Positions 5,364-13,349 are shown, counted from the first letter of the stretch. The stretch: DNA of 13,526 nt from Deltaproteobacteria bacterium (GCA_019308655.1 JAFDHS010000007.1:1-13526); one strand, 5' to 3'. A program made the numbers and translations. Notes: a model not told the origin generated them from the sequence alone.

Positions 5364-6469
5364 CAGTATATCGCATTTAAGTAGAGTGGGGGATATTGCC
5401 AAACACCCGGCTTGGGGAGGATATGCTGGCCCCCGACGGTCAGCCAGCGCGGATCAGGATTAATTTCCCTCAGTTTACCGTCTTCAGGCGGCCTGGAATG
5501 TTCTGTAAAGGAGTAAATGGCCTGAAAAATACAAATTCCCTCTTTACCTTCATAGGCCACGACATAGTTCTTTTTGAAAGTCTGCAATTTAAGATCGTTT
5601 GCTTCCGCAATCCGGGCCATCTCATCAGGCGTAAACTTGATCAGAACCGCCTTTGAAACTCCTCTTTCCGAAATTCGCATCAACGTCCTTGACTCGCTGC
5701 TCCCGGCATAGACTGTAGAAATGCACCCGATTCGTTTCAAATACTGGGCCGCCACAACAGAAGCCGTCCTTCTGCCACCGACCCTAACCGGAAGCCCGTA
5801 ATACTCAAAATATTTTTTTTGGACGTCTTCAGCATATTTATCCCCTTTTTCATAAAGATGCTTGGATATATATCTGAGATTCCGGGCCAGATCTTCGGCA
5901 GCATCCGCAATCGGCCAGTCAATCCGCACATAGAAATGAGAAATAACGTACCTGTCCCTGACCCTGGCCCTGCTTGCCGAATCTCTTTGGATAAGGAGGG
6001 CGTAATCAATATGAAGAAGAGACTTGATAAAATCAAAAAAATGAACCGACTCCAGATACTTCCGGCTCCTGTCAAACTTATCCGAGAGTGAAAGCACATC
6101 GGTGGTTAAAAGATTTGTCTTGGTTGTCTTGTTTACGTCAAAAAATCTGATATACTTTTTGTGAATGGCGGGGATGGTATCCTCGACAAATATGACCAAA
6201 AAGGCATTCTGGTATTCATATTCAACAGTCGGAATCCGTGCGCGGGGCTTCATCTCCCGCATTTCAACAAAGGGATAGGGAATTTTTTGAGCAAGAAAAT
6301 TGTGATAGGAATCTATAAGAGCGTACTGTAAAATAAATTGATCCATCTCATCTCGTAAAAGCTCATAATAGGAACGTCTTAACCTGTTTGCATAACTAAG
6401 CTCTTCTCTGACACTCCAGAACACTAATTTCTTCTCCATTCCCGTGAGATAAAGGGTGATTTTTACCAT
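5360..6469 (-). CDS. Protein of unknown family, last gene of the gyrA-pgk operon
   Basis: 369 aa, no family recognised. No signal peptide, membrane span, P-loop or Cys motif is visible; it is probably soluble and cytosolic. The N-terminal third is basic and aromatic (EELSYANRLRRSYYELLRDE). The middle has a long helical stretch (DAAEDLARNLRYISKHLYEK). The section about 227-310 (GLPVRVGGRRTASVVAAQYL, later VLIKFTPDEMARIAEANDLK) looks like a separate alpha/beta domain, and the tail is Pro/Trp-rich. Start: the ATG at 6469 has only a weak SD (CTGGAT); an ATG ten codons in is equally poorly supported. It lies 60 bp after the TVP38 gene on the same strand and ends tail-to-tail with the GNAT gene, overlapping it by 4 bp with no terminator between. 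That it is coding is supported by its length and codon texture; function is unknown. Confidence 0.8.
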   Translation of the reverse strand: MVKITLYLTGMEKKLVFWSVREELSYANRLRRSYYELLRDEMDQFILQYALIDSYHNFLAQKIPYPFVEMREMKPRARIPTVEYEYQNAFLVIFVEDTIPAIHKKYIRFFDVNKTTKTNLLTTDVLSLSDKFDRSRKYLESVHFFDFIKSLLHIDYALLIQRDSASRARVRDRYVISHFYVRIDWPIADAAEDLARNLRYISKHLYEKGDKYAEDVQKKYFEYYGLPVRVGGRRTASVVAAQYLKRIGCISTVYAGSSESRTLMRISERGVSKAVLIKFTPDEMARIAEANDLKLQTFKKNYVVAYEGKEGICIFQAIYSFTEHSRPPEDGKLREINPDPRWLTVGGQHILPKPGVWQYPPLYLNAIYC

Positions 6470-6529
6470 TATCCAGTCTAAAATCGCTTAAAGCAACCTT
6501 CAACGGCTATCGATCGAAAACATCGATCA

Positions 6530-7261
6530 TCAATTACCGTTAAACCTTTCAATCCATTGATACAAACCCTCCCGATACCGAAAAGCAATAAAAGCCAAAA
6601 CCAGACATAAACCAAATATCAAGGCAAACATCCCATACATCTGTTTATAAAGACATGCACCCTGAAGACTCAGCATATAAGTCCCAGGCATACGTCCGAT
6701 AGAAGCGATGAGGATGAACACCTTAAAAGGGATGGCCGTTAATCCAAGAAACAAGCACAGATAATCCTTTGGGAAACCGGGAAAAATAAATAAGATCGAT
6801 ACGACGATAATACCCTGCCGCTTGAGGATGGTATCAAATCTGTCCAGCTTATCGACCGGCATCAGCTTTCTGATATACCGTTTTCCCAGAAAGCGGCCGA
6901 TTGTAAAATTAATCCACGATCCGACAAAAAGGGCTATGCTCGAATAGACAAAACCCTTTACCGCCCCAAAGAGATACCCCCCTATAAAGCCTGTGGCTTC
7001 ACCCGGAATAGGGGCAAAGACCACCTGTAAAATCTGGGCCAGCATGAAGACGGCAGGCGCTCCGGCTCCAAAGGAGTTGATAAAAATTGTAACCTGCTCT
7101 CTGTCCGTTAGAATATTATAAAAGCGGACAAATGTTTCGCGGAATGGTAAGCACAACAAAAGAAGCAATACGGCCAAGGCAAACAGCAGTTTATATTTAC
7201 TCAAAAAAGGCCTGAATGGCCTCATAATCTCTTTTACCTTTAATCTTTCCGTTTTTATCAT
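6530..7261 (-). CDS. TVP38/TMEM64 (DedA-superfamily) integral membrane protein
   Basis: 243 aa polytopic inner-membrane protein with the VTT/SNARE-associated domain. Seen: a cytosolic basic N-terminus, TM1 at about 27-45 (LLFALAVLLLLLCLPF), then the re-entrant motif region PIPGEATGFIGGYLFGA (about 88-104). A TM pair around 105-125 follows, then the second signature FPGFPKDYLCLFLGLTAIPF with the later SIGRMPGT, and a final TM (ALIFGLCLVLAFIAF). Members of this superfamily are linked to lipid scrambling or undecaprenyl-phosphate recycling; which applies here is not determinable. Its ATG follows the pgk stop directly (TAAATG, 0-bp gap) with no close SD, so it is probably translated by termination-reinitiation. 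Confidence 0.93.
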   Translation of the reverse strand: MIKTERLKVKEIMRPFRPFLSKYKLLFALAVLLLLLCLPFRETFVRFYNILTDREQVTIFINSFGAGAPAVFMLAQILQVVFAPIPGEATGFIGGYLFGAVKGFVYSSIALFVGSWINFTIGRFLGKRYIRKLMPVDKLDRFDTILKRQGIIVVSILFIFPGFPKDYLCLFLGLTAIPFKVFILIASIGRMPGTYMLSLQGACLYKQMYGMFALIFGLCLVLAFIAFRYREGLYQWIERFNGN

Positions 7262-8455
7262 TTATACGCTGCAGTCCGCCTCATCAAGAGCAATAACCGC
7301 GGGCAGGTCTCTCCCCTCCAAAAGATAGAGAAAAGCACCGCCCCCTGTTGAAATATATGTTATTCTATCTGTTTCGCCGGCCTTGTGAATGGCGACATCG
7401 GTATCACCGCCGCCGACAATTGTGAGTGCATAAGAGTTGGCCACGCTATGCACCATGGCAGTTGTCCCTCTGCTGAAAGCATCCATTTCAAAAACACCGA
7501 GGGGTCCGTTCCAGACCACTGTCTTTGCGTCATACAAGACTTCGGAATAAAGCAGTGATGTCGAGGGGCCTATATCCAGAACCATCCAATCCGGAGGAAT
7601 CTCTTTTATCGGCACAATCTTGGTTTCGGCTTTGGGGTCAACCTGTGGAGCTACCACTGCATCCACAGGAATATAAAACTTTATTCCCTTTTCAGCTGCC
7701 TTTTTCATCACGGCCCCGGCTATTTCTACAAGGTCGTCCTCAACCTTTGATTTGCCCACGTTACAGCCCGTACTTTTCAAAAAAGTATTGGCCATAGCGC
7801 CTCCGATGATGAATTTATCAACACACTGGAGCATGTTTTCAAGGGCCCTCAATTTACTCGATACCTTTGCTCCCCCGACAATAGCCACAAGAGGACGCAA
7901 AGGCTCATTCATCGCCTTCTTAAAATAGTTCAGCTCCGTCTGAAGCAAAAAACCCGCTCCGGATACCGGCGCATATTTTGTTATGGCGGCAACCGACGCA
8001 TGGATACGATGAGATACCGCAAAGGCGTCATTTATGTATACGTCGCAAAGCGATGCAAGCGCTTTGGCAAAGTCCTCATCATTTTTCTGCTCCTCGGAAT
8101 GAAAGCGCAAGTTTTCAAGAAGCAAGACAGCGCCGTTTTTCATACCGGATACCAGCGCCTTAACATCGGGTCCGATACAGTCCTTAGCTACCTTAACCTC
8201 TTTTTCAAGGAATCTGCCCAAACGTTTAGCCACATGGGAAAGACTAAGTTCCGGCACAACCTTGCCGGCAGGTCTGCCCATATGTGAAGCGATAAGCAGT
8301 TTTGCATTATTGTCCAGTATATACTGCAACGTCGGCAAAACAGACCGTATCCTGATATCATCCATGATATTCCGGTGCTCGTCCAGTGGAACATTAAAAT
8401 CGACCCTGACCAGTACGTTTTTGCCTGTAATGTCTATATCTTTAATGGATTTCAT
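7262..8455 (-). CDS. pgk: Phosphoglycerate kinase
   Basis: Reversible phosphate transfer between 1,3-bisphosphoglycerate and ADP in glycolysis/gluconeogenesis; cytosolic monomer. 397 aa, full length. Seen in order: VLVRVDFNVPLD (about 14-25, PGK signature), SHMGRP, LLLENLRFHSEE, DAFAVSHRIHAS (usual family form DAFGTAHRAHAS), GGAKVSSK, DIGPST, WNGPLGVFE, and the nucleotide-site glycines GGGDT and STGGGAFLYLLEG. Substrate-binding Arg/Asp/His residues are all in place. The ATG at 8455 has GGGAG about 9 nt upstream. The gene overlaps the preceding four-cysteine gene by ATGA and abuts the TVP38 gene, so it is embedded in the operon. In many bacteria pgk sits with gap and tpi; neither is next to it here. 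Confidence 0.98.
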   Translation of the reverse strand: MKSIKDIDITGKNVLVRVDFNVPLDEHRNIMDDIRIRSVLPTLQYILDNNAKLLIASHMGRPAGKVVPELSLSHVAKRLGRFLEKEVKVAKDCIGPDVKALVSGMKNGAVLLLENLRFHSEEQKNDEDFAKALASLCDVYINDAFAVSHRIHASVAAITKYAPVSGAGFLLQTELNYFKKAMNEPLRPLVAIVGGAKVSSKLRALENMLQCVDKFIIGGAMANTFLKSTGCNVGKSKVEDDLVEIAGAVMKKAAEKGIKFYIPVDAVVAPQVDPKAETKIVPIKEIPPDWMVLDIGPSTSLLYSEVLYDAKTVVWNGPLGVFEMDAFSRGTTAMVHSVANSYALTIVGGGDTDVAIHKAGETDRITYISTGGGAFLYLLEGRDLPAVIALDEADCSV

Positions 8456-8745
8456 GAACCACTGCTCCCTTTGTGTTTCTTTTTTTTGTTTTCCCTGAGT
8501 TTACGCTGAAAATTTTTCTTCTTCGACCATCTTTGCAAAAAAGTCATCATGCCGGACTCATAGGCCCTGTCAACAAGTTCCTCTTGAACTTCAAGTCCCC
8601 CTCCTCCCTTCATGGCTGTCCGCAGGCACTCTGTTTTGAAGGAACATGACAGGCAGGAATCAGGGGTACTTCTTAAACCGCTTTCCGTTTTCGGAAAAAC
8701 CGAATTGAGTACACCGAAACATGATGGATAAGAATCTTTAGTCAT
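8452..8745 (-). CDS. Small four-cysteine, basic-tailed protein
   Basis: 97 aa, function unknown. The N-terminal half has C9, C31, C34 and C40 in the arrangement CFGVLNSVFP ... CLSCSFKTEC, a plausible Zn2+ or Fe-S site. The C-terminal third is strongly basic (WSKKKNFQRKLRENKKKKHK), which could bind nucleic acid or the ribosome. I recall similar small proteins in related genomes but cannot name the family. It begins 7 bp after the radC stop and ends by overlapping the pgk ATG (ATGA), so it is tightly coupled to pgk. Its own SD is weak (AGGA 17 nt away), consistent with coupled translation from radC. Confidence 0.78.
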   Translation of the reverse strand: MTKDSYPSCFGVLNSVFPKTESGLRSTPDSCLSCSFKTECLRTAMKGGGGLEVQEELVDRAYESGMMTFLQRWSKKKNFQRKLRENKKKKHKGSSGS

Positions 8746-8752
8746 AGCTGTT

Positions 8753-9478
8753 TTATTTAAAGTTCCTGGTATCGTATTCCCCGTTCATCTGAGCGATATA
8801 ACCATGATCCGCAAAGCTGAAATACCTGTTGTCACCGATGACAATATGCTCATGAACCGTTATCCCCATTAATTTGCAGGCAAAAACAAGGTGACGGGTT
8901 ATGGAGACATCATCCGGAGAAGGCTCGGGGTCACCTGAAGGATGGTTATGAGCAAAAATAAGGGCTGCAGACTGATGATTCAAGGCAGCCCGTACAACCT
9001 CTCTTGGATAAACGCTGCTCGCGGTCAATGTCCCTTTAAAAAGTGTCTCGACTGAAATAACTTTATTTTTGGCGTCAAGAAATATGACCTTGAAACGTTC
9101 CCGGTCTTTGTCCCTCATACTGTGGTAGAGATAATCAAAAAGTTCCCTTGAATTATTCAGCGGATCTCTGCTTATCAATTTCTTTTTAAGATACCGATCT
9201 GAAACCGCCTTTATCAGCTTAACTCCCAATAAGTTGACAGGTCCTATGCCTTTGACCTCGACAAGTTCCTCAGGAGATGCTTCAAGAACGCCCTGCAAGG
9301 TTTTGAACCTTTTTAAGGCCGCCTTGGCAGCATCTTTGCAGTCCTTTCGGGGAGTAGCAAGCAACAAGAGAAGTTCAATGACCTCATAATCATGAAACCC
9401 GACCAGGCCTGAAGCAAGAAACCGCTCTCTGAGCCTTTGCCTGTGGCCGGTTCCCTTGTGAGGTTTTTTAGTCTCCAT
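8753..9478 (-). CDS. radC: RadC-family JAB/MPN+ metalloprotein
   Basis: 241 aa, full length for the UPF0758/RadC family. Domains: an N-terminal UPF0758 helical segment, a helix-hairpin-helix (VKGIGPVNLLGVK, about 75-87), then the JAMM/MPN+ domain. The metal site reads E160 (PRE), H177-N-H179, and the PSGDPEPSPDD run ending at D190. The historical DNA-repair role of RadC is doubtful in the literature; the fold is that of a metal-dependent hydrolase. The ATG at 9478 has no strong SD and lies 22 bp after the gpsA stop; the four-cysteine gene follows at 7 bp. Position in a housekeeping operon rather than on a mobile element suggests a core copy. Confidence 0.96.
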   Translation of the reverse strand: METKKPHKGTGHRQRLRERFLASGLVGFHDYEVIELLLLLATPRKDCKDAAKAALKRFKTLQGVLEASPEELVEVKGIGPVNLLGVKLIKAVSDRYLKKKLISRDPLNNSRELFDYLYHSMRDKDRERFKVIFLDAKNKVISVETLFKGTLTASSVYPREVVRAALNHQSAALIFAHNHPSGDPEPSPDDVSITRHLVFACKLMGITVHEHIVIGDNRYFSFADHGYIAQMNGEYDTRNFK

Positions 9479-9500
9479 AAAATACTACAAGTAAAGAGTC

Positions 9501-10544
9501 TCAGACCTTCTCATCAAATTCATGTTTAAGATCACGGGACATCAACCGATGCACGCTCTCTTTGGGGGAAAAATCATCATAAAGGACATGGTAAACCTCG
9601 TGACAAATAGGCATTTCAACGCCAAGTTTTCGGGAAAGATTATACACCGACTTGGCGGTTTTAACCCCTTCTGCAACCATGCGCATTTCAGACAAAATTT
9701 TCTTGAGTGTTTTCCCCTCCCCTATCTGTTTCCCCACCGTGTAATTTCGACTTAAAGCAGCGGTACAGGTCAACAGCAAATCTCCGACACCCGAAAGGCC
9801 GGAAAATGTACACGGATCAGCCCCAAGCTTTATTCCCAGACGACGCATCTCTGCGAGTCCCCTTGTAATCAGAGCGGCCCTCGCATTTAAACCGAGTCCC
9901 AGGCCGTCGACGATACCGGATGCAACAGCAATGACATTCTTTACGGCACCGCCCAATTCAACGCCGATCATATCATCGTTTGTATAAACCCTGAAATAGG
10001 GAGTCGAAAAAACCTGCTGTACAAAGCCGGCTACTTCTCTGTTCCTTGATGCTACCGTAACCGCGGTAGGATCTTCCTTTAGAACTTCCTTGGCAAAACT
10101 CGGGCCGGAAAGGACGGCAAAACGATCTTCAGGCACATCGGGAAGAGTCTCTTTCAAGACACCCGACATGGTTAAATGGGTTTTATTCTCGATCCCTTTG
10201 GAAGCAGAAACAACAATCGTATCCTTAGAGAGCAAACCCGAGATTTTACATGTCGTCTTCCGCATAACATGAGATGGTACGACGATCAGTATAAGATCTT
10301 TGCCTGAAACCACCTCAGCAATATCGTTCGAGGGAAAGATATTGGCAGAAAGAGGAACCCCCGGCAAAAAAACAGTGTTTTCTTTATTTGACTGAATCTG
10401 ATCTTTCACTTCCTTTTCATAGGCCCAAAGATCGATTTTAAACCCTTTCAAGGCCAGAAGATTAGCAAGCGCAGTCCCCCATGATCCGGCCCCCACAACA
10501 CCGATCTTTATTGAATCCATATCCATATTATTTTTCATTTCCAT
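9501..10544 (-). CDS. gpsA: Glycerol-3-phosphate dehydrogenase [NAD(P)+]
   Basis: Reduces dihydroxyacetone phosphate to sn-glycerol-3-phosphate, the backbone for phospholipids; cytosolic. 347 aa, normal length. Seen: Rossmann motif GAGSWG (18-23), SASKGIE (about 113-119), SGPSFAKEV, the GGAVKNVIAVASGIVDGLG block with catalytic K202, NARAALITRG (220-229), SGVGDLLLTC and the C-terminal EGVKTAKSVYNL. Several ATGs lie in the first ten codons (M1, M3, M7, M9) and none has a convincing SD; 10544 is kept as the most upstream, but the true start could be up to eight codons later. It follows gyrA by 47 bp and precedes radC by 22 bp. Confidence 0.97.
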   Translation of the reverse strand: MEMKNNMDMDSIKIGVVGAGSWGTALANLLALKGFKIDLWAYEKEVKDQIQSNKENTVFLPGVPLSANIFPSNDIAEVVSGKDLILIVVPSHVMRKTTCKISGLLSKDTIVVSASKGIENKTHLTMSGVLKETLPDVPEDRFAVLSGPSFAKEVLKEDPTAVTVASRNREVAGFVQQVFSTPYFRVYTNDDMIGVELGGAVKNVIAVASGIVDGLGLGLNARAALITRGLAEMRRLGIKLGADPCTFSGLSGVGDLLLTCTAALSRNYTVGKQIGEGKTLKKILSEMRMVAEGVKTAKSVYNLSRKLGVEMPICHEVYHVLYDDFSPKESVHRLMSRDLKHEFDEKV

Positions 10545-10591
10545 TAATTTGTTTTATTAAACAACCGGTTAAACTGACAGAAGCAGCTTTT

Positions 10592-13015
10592 TCAGTCTTT
10601 TTCAGCAAGTCTTACAGCGCCTATAACTTTCTCTGTAGATTCAAGGCCCATGAGCTTTACCCCCTGGGTGTTTCGGCTGATAACTGAAATACCTTTTACC
10701 GAGATACGTATAAGCTTCCCGATGTCGGTCATAAGCATCATTTCATCATCCTCTCCCACAAGGAGTATGGCAACAACCAAACCGTTACGTTCACTGGTCT
10801 TGATGGTAATAACCCCTTTACCTCCTCGTTTTTGCAACGAATATTCCTCAATAGCCGTCCTTTTGCCATACCCGTTTTCCGTTGCAGTGAACAGCGTCCG
10901 GCCATGGTTCAAAACCTCCATGCTTACAATTCTATCATCCGGATCGAGACGCATCCCTCGTACCCCCCTGGAAACACGACCGCATGGACGAACGTCGGAC
11001 TCGTGGAAACGTATGGATTTACCCATGGCAGAACCTAAAAATATATCCCGGGTTCCATTGGTAAGCCTTGCCGAAATCAATTCATCACCGGGAAGAAGAT
11101 TCAGGGCAATAATTCCCCCTGACCTGGGATGACTATATGCCATGAGATCCGTCTTTTTGACAAGTCCCCTTTTTGTCGCCATAATGATGTTAAACCCCGA
11201 TTCAAATGCCGGAACGGCGAGGACAGTGGTAAGCTTTTCATCTTTTTCGAAATTGAGCAGATTGACAATAGCCTTACCACGGCTGGCACGACCTGCTTGA
11301 GGAATATCATATACCTTACACCAGTACACCTTTCCCTGATTTGTAAAAAAAAGAAAATTATGGTGGGTAGAGGCAACAAATAGATGTTCAACAAAATCCT
11401 CAGCTTTTGTTCCCATGGCGGTTTTCCCTTTACCGCCACGGTGCTGGCTCTGGTAAAGCGTAACCGGATTCCGTTTAATATAACCGTCTTTGGAAATGGT
11501 AACAACCATATCCTCTTCCACGATCATATCTTCTATTGTTATCTCTTTTGTAGCCTCAATAATCTCTGAACGGCGCCCATCTCCGAATTCTTCCCGTATG
11601 GCTGAAAGCTCTTCTTTTATAATATTGAGCACAATACGATCGCTTCCCAGTATTTCCTTAAACCAGGTAATATCTTTGAAAATTTGTACATATTCCTCAA
11701 TTATTTTGTCCCGTTCAAGGCCGGTAAGCCTTTGCAGACGCATATCCAATATTGCCTGGGCCTGTATCGCCGTCAGGCTGAAGTTTTCGATCAAACGTGT
11801 TTTTGCTTCATCAGGCGATTTCGCTTCCCGAATCATTTTAACAACAGCATCAAGATTATCAAGGGCTATTTTCAGCCCCTCAAGTATGTGAGCACGGGCC
11901 TCGGCCTTTTTCAGATCATAACGGGTACGCCTTACGATTATCTCTTTACGGTGAGAGATGAAATATTCAAGGATCTCTTTTAAGGTCAGCAGTTCCGGCT
12001 GCTTGTTCACCACGGCCAGCAAAATAATGCCAAAGCTGTTTTCCAACTGGGTATGCTTATAAAGCTGATTGATAACAACCCCGGACATATAATCTTTTTT
12101 AATGCCCAGAGCAATCCGCATTCCCTCCCTGTCGGATTCATCCCTTACATATCTTATTCCTTCGATCTGCTTATTTTTTACCAGGTTTGCTATCTTTTCA
12201 ACAAGCCTGGCCTTGTTGACCTGGTACGGTAGTTCGTTTACAACAATAGTCTCGGATTGTGTTCGTCTGTCCTTTTCAACTTTAATCCTCGCGCGTATCC
12301 GAATTATTCCCCGTCCTGTATTATAGGCGTCATAAATCCCTTGTTTTCCGTAAATAATACCGGAAGTCGGAAAGTCGGGACCGGGAATATATTTCATTAA
12401 TTCCACCCATGTAAGGCTCGGATTATCAATAAGAGCCTTTATCCCATCAATTATTTCGGATAAATTATGCGGCGGAATGTTGGTTGCCATGCCAACGGCT
12501 ATTCCCGACGACCCGTTCACCAGAAGAGCAGGAATTTTAGCAGGAAGTACTGAAGGCTCCTTCAGGGATTCATCATAATTCGGGACAAAATCAACCGTTT
12601 CTTTATCAAGGTCCTCCAGCATTTGATGTGCCAGACGCATCATCCTGATCTCGGTATACCTCATGGCAGCAGGGGAATCACCATCCACGGAGCCAAAATT
12701 TCCCTGGCCGTTTACCAGAGGATACCTTAAAGAAAAGTCTTGGGCCATTCGTACGATAGTATCATAGACGGCAGTATCGCCATGGGGATGATATTTACCA
12801 ATCACATCACCAACAATACGGGCCGATTTTTTATAAGGCTTATTCCAATCGTTTTTTAATTCACGCATCGCAAACAATACCCGACGATGAACCGGCTTCA
12901 ACCCGTCACGTACATCAGGCAATGCTCTCCCGATAATCACACTCATTGCATATTCGAGATATGATTTTTTCATCTCGTTTTCAATGCTGATCTCGGGTCG
13001 TTTCTCATTAATCAT
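10592..13015 (-). CDS. gyrA: DNA gyrase subunit A
   Basis: Breakage-reunion subunit of gyrase, which introduces negative supercoils with GyrB. 807 aa. Seen: N-terminal winged-helix/tower region, the 5Y-CAP site with catalytic Y120 in AAMRYTEIRM, and the quinolone region KYHPHGDTAVYDTI with T81 and D85 at the positions of E. coli S83 and D87. The coiled tower/gate follows, then the beta-pinwheel. A GyrA-box QHRGGKG (524-530) separates it from ParC; the usual form is Q(R/K)RGGKG, so the second residue is His here. A further KRGGKG lies in a later blade. No acidic C-terminal tail is present. AGGTG lies 8 nt before the ATG at 13015. gyrB is not adjacent within the window; gyrA heads a seven-gene run ending in the 369-aa gene. 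Confidence 0.98.
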   Translation of the reverse strand: MINEKRPEISIENEMKKSYLEYAMSVIIGRALPDVRDGLKPVHRRVLFAMRELKNDWNKPYKKSARIVGDVIGKYHPHGDTAVYDTIVRMAQDFSLRYPLVNGQGNFGSVDGDSPAAMRYTEIRMMRLAHQMLEDLDKETVDFVPNYDESLKEPSVLPAKIPALLVNGSSGIAVGMATNIPPHNLSEIIDGIKALIDNPSLTWVELMKYIPGPDFPTSGIIYGKQGIYDAYNTGRGIIRIRARIKVEKDRRTQSETIVVNELPYQVNKARLVEKIANLVKNKQIEGIRYVRDESDREGMRIALGIKKDYMSGVVINQLYKHTQLENSFGIILLAVVNKQPELLTLKEILEYFISHRKEIIVRRTRYDLKKAEARAHILEGLKIALDNLDAVVKMIREAKSPDEAKTRLIENFSLTAIQAQAILDMRLQRLTGLERDKIIEEYVQIFKDITWFKEILGSDRIVLNIIKEELSAIREEFGDGRRSEIIEATKEITIEDMIVEEDMVVTISKDGYIKRNPVTLYQSQHRGGKGKTAMGTKAEDFVEHLFVASTHHNFLFFTNQGKVYWCKVYDIPQAGRASRGKAIVNLLNFEKDEKLTTVLAVPAFESGFNIIMATKRGLVKKTDLMAYSHPRSGGIIALNLLPGDELISARLTNGTRDIFLGSAMGKSIRFHESDVRPCGRVSRGVRGMRLDPDDRIVSMEVLNHGRTLFTATENGYGKRTAIEEYSLQKRGGKGVITIKTSERNGLVVAILLVGEDDEMMLMTDIGKLIRISVKGISVISRNTQGVKLMGLESTEKVIGAVRLAEKD

Positions 13016-13043
13016 AGTATAAACACCTAAGTATCTGTTATTT

Positions 13044-13049
13044 ATGATA
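13044..13049 (-). promoter_or_regulatory. Candidate -10 element for gyrA
   Basis: Minus-strand TATCAT (5/6 to TATAAT) lies 28 bp upstream of the gyrA ATG and just downstream of the terminator at 13060-13085. No good -35 is visible because the preceding bases are the terminator T-tract. Some promoter is needed here if that terminator is efficient. Confidence 0.3.
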
Positions 13050-13059
13050 CGGATTTACC

Positions 13060-13085
13060 AAAAAAAACATGAGGCGAGCCGCCTC
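13060..13085 (-). terminator. Intrinsic terminator upstream of gyrA
   Basis: On the minus strand GAGGCG and CGCCTC form a 6-bp GC-rich stem with a 3-nt loop (plus 13071-13085), followed by ATG and eight T residues (plus A-run at 13060-13067). It would stop transcripts arriving from the right and insulate the gyrA operon. Confidence 0.65.
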
Positions 13086-13302
13086 TTCAAAAAGTAAACT
13101 GCAGCCGGGATGATAATCATGCCTATGCCCCAAATCGGAAGGAATACAACAATTCAGTAGTAGAATTTATTTTTTCTTTGACAAACTGAAAAAAAACAGG
13201 ATTAATAACACCCGCCCCAACAGCAACAAGAAAGAAAATAGATAAAAATTGCAATAAAAGTCGAATGTCGGTAATAACTTCGGCCGTCTTCCTGTTTACG
13301 TT
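13086..13302. other. Intergenic region with no recognised gene
   Basis: AT-rich sequence with no supported ORF, tRNA or long repeat on either strand. The only signal I see is the plus-strand promoter candidate at 13178-13206. Confidence 0.6.
13178..13206 (+). promoter_or_regulatory. Candidate plus-strand promoter
   Basis: A perfect TTGACA (13178-13183) is followed after 17 bp by ATTAAT (13201-13206), a 4/6 match to TATAAT. It is oriented away from gyrA and toward the minicistron and hairpin cluster at 13303-13480. Confidence 0.4.
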
Positions 13303-13325
13303 CCCCCTTTCAGAAATAAAGGGGG
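13303..13325 (+). repeat. GC hairpin next to a strong Shine-Dalgarno
   Basis: CCCCCTTT (13303-13310) pairs with AAAGGGGG (13318-13325) around a 7-nt loop. The G-run continues into GGAGG (13326-13330), a strong SD for the ATG at 13335. The C5 arm could slide along the seven Gs and partly mask this SD. No U-tract follows on either strand, so it is not an intrinsic terminator. Confidence 0.55.
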
Positions 13326-13334
13326 GGAGGTGTT

Positions 13335-13349
13335 ATGGCAGAGGTATAG
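13335..13349 (+). CDS. Four-codon minicistron or 5' remnant of a broken gene
   Basis: ATG GCA GAG GTA TAG encodes MAEV and then stops, preceded by GGAGG with a 4-nt spacer. The same frame continues past the TAG for 20 codons (KIRGCDTKGILQGSTTPPES) to a second TAG inside the hairpin at 13396-13424. It may be a leader peptide, the start of a gene lost to an adjacent insertion, or coincidence. No family can be assigned from so few residues. Confidence 0.2.
   Translation: MAEV

Noticed and set aside
6511..6529. CGATCG/CGATC short inverted repeat after the TVP38 gene as a terminator
   Set aside because: The stem is about 5 bp, with no T-tract after it; the next gene is same-strand at 60 bp.
10650..11132. 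160-codon plus-strand ORF opposite gyrA
   Set aside because: It is antisense to a highly conserved gyrA segment; Ser/Pro/Thr-rich translation is typical of a shadow frame.
11490..11891. 133-codon plus-strand ORF opposite gyrA
   Set aside because: Same reason: its composition mirrors the codon positions of gyrA, and there is no start signal.
12761..12778. Thr at the GyrA position equivalent to E. coli S83 as a quinolone-resistance change
   Set aside because: Thr occurs there naturally in many lineages and the acidic partner D85 is retained, so no resistance can be inferred.
13303..13325. CCCCCTTT/AAAGGGGG hairpin as an intrinsic terminator
   Set aside because: Neither strand has a U-tract after the stem; on the plus strand an SD follows instead.
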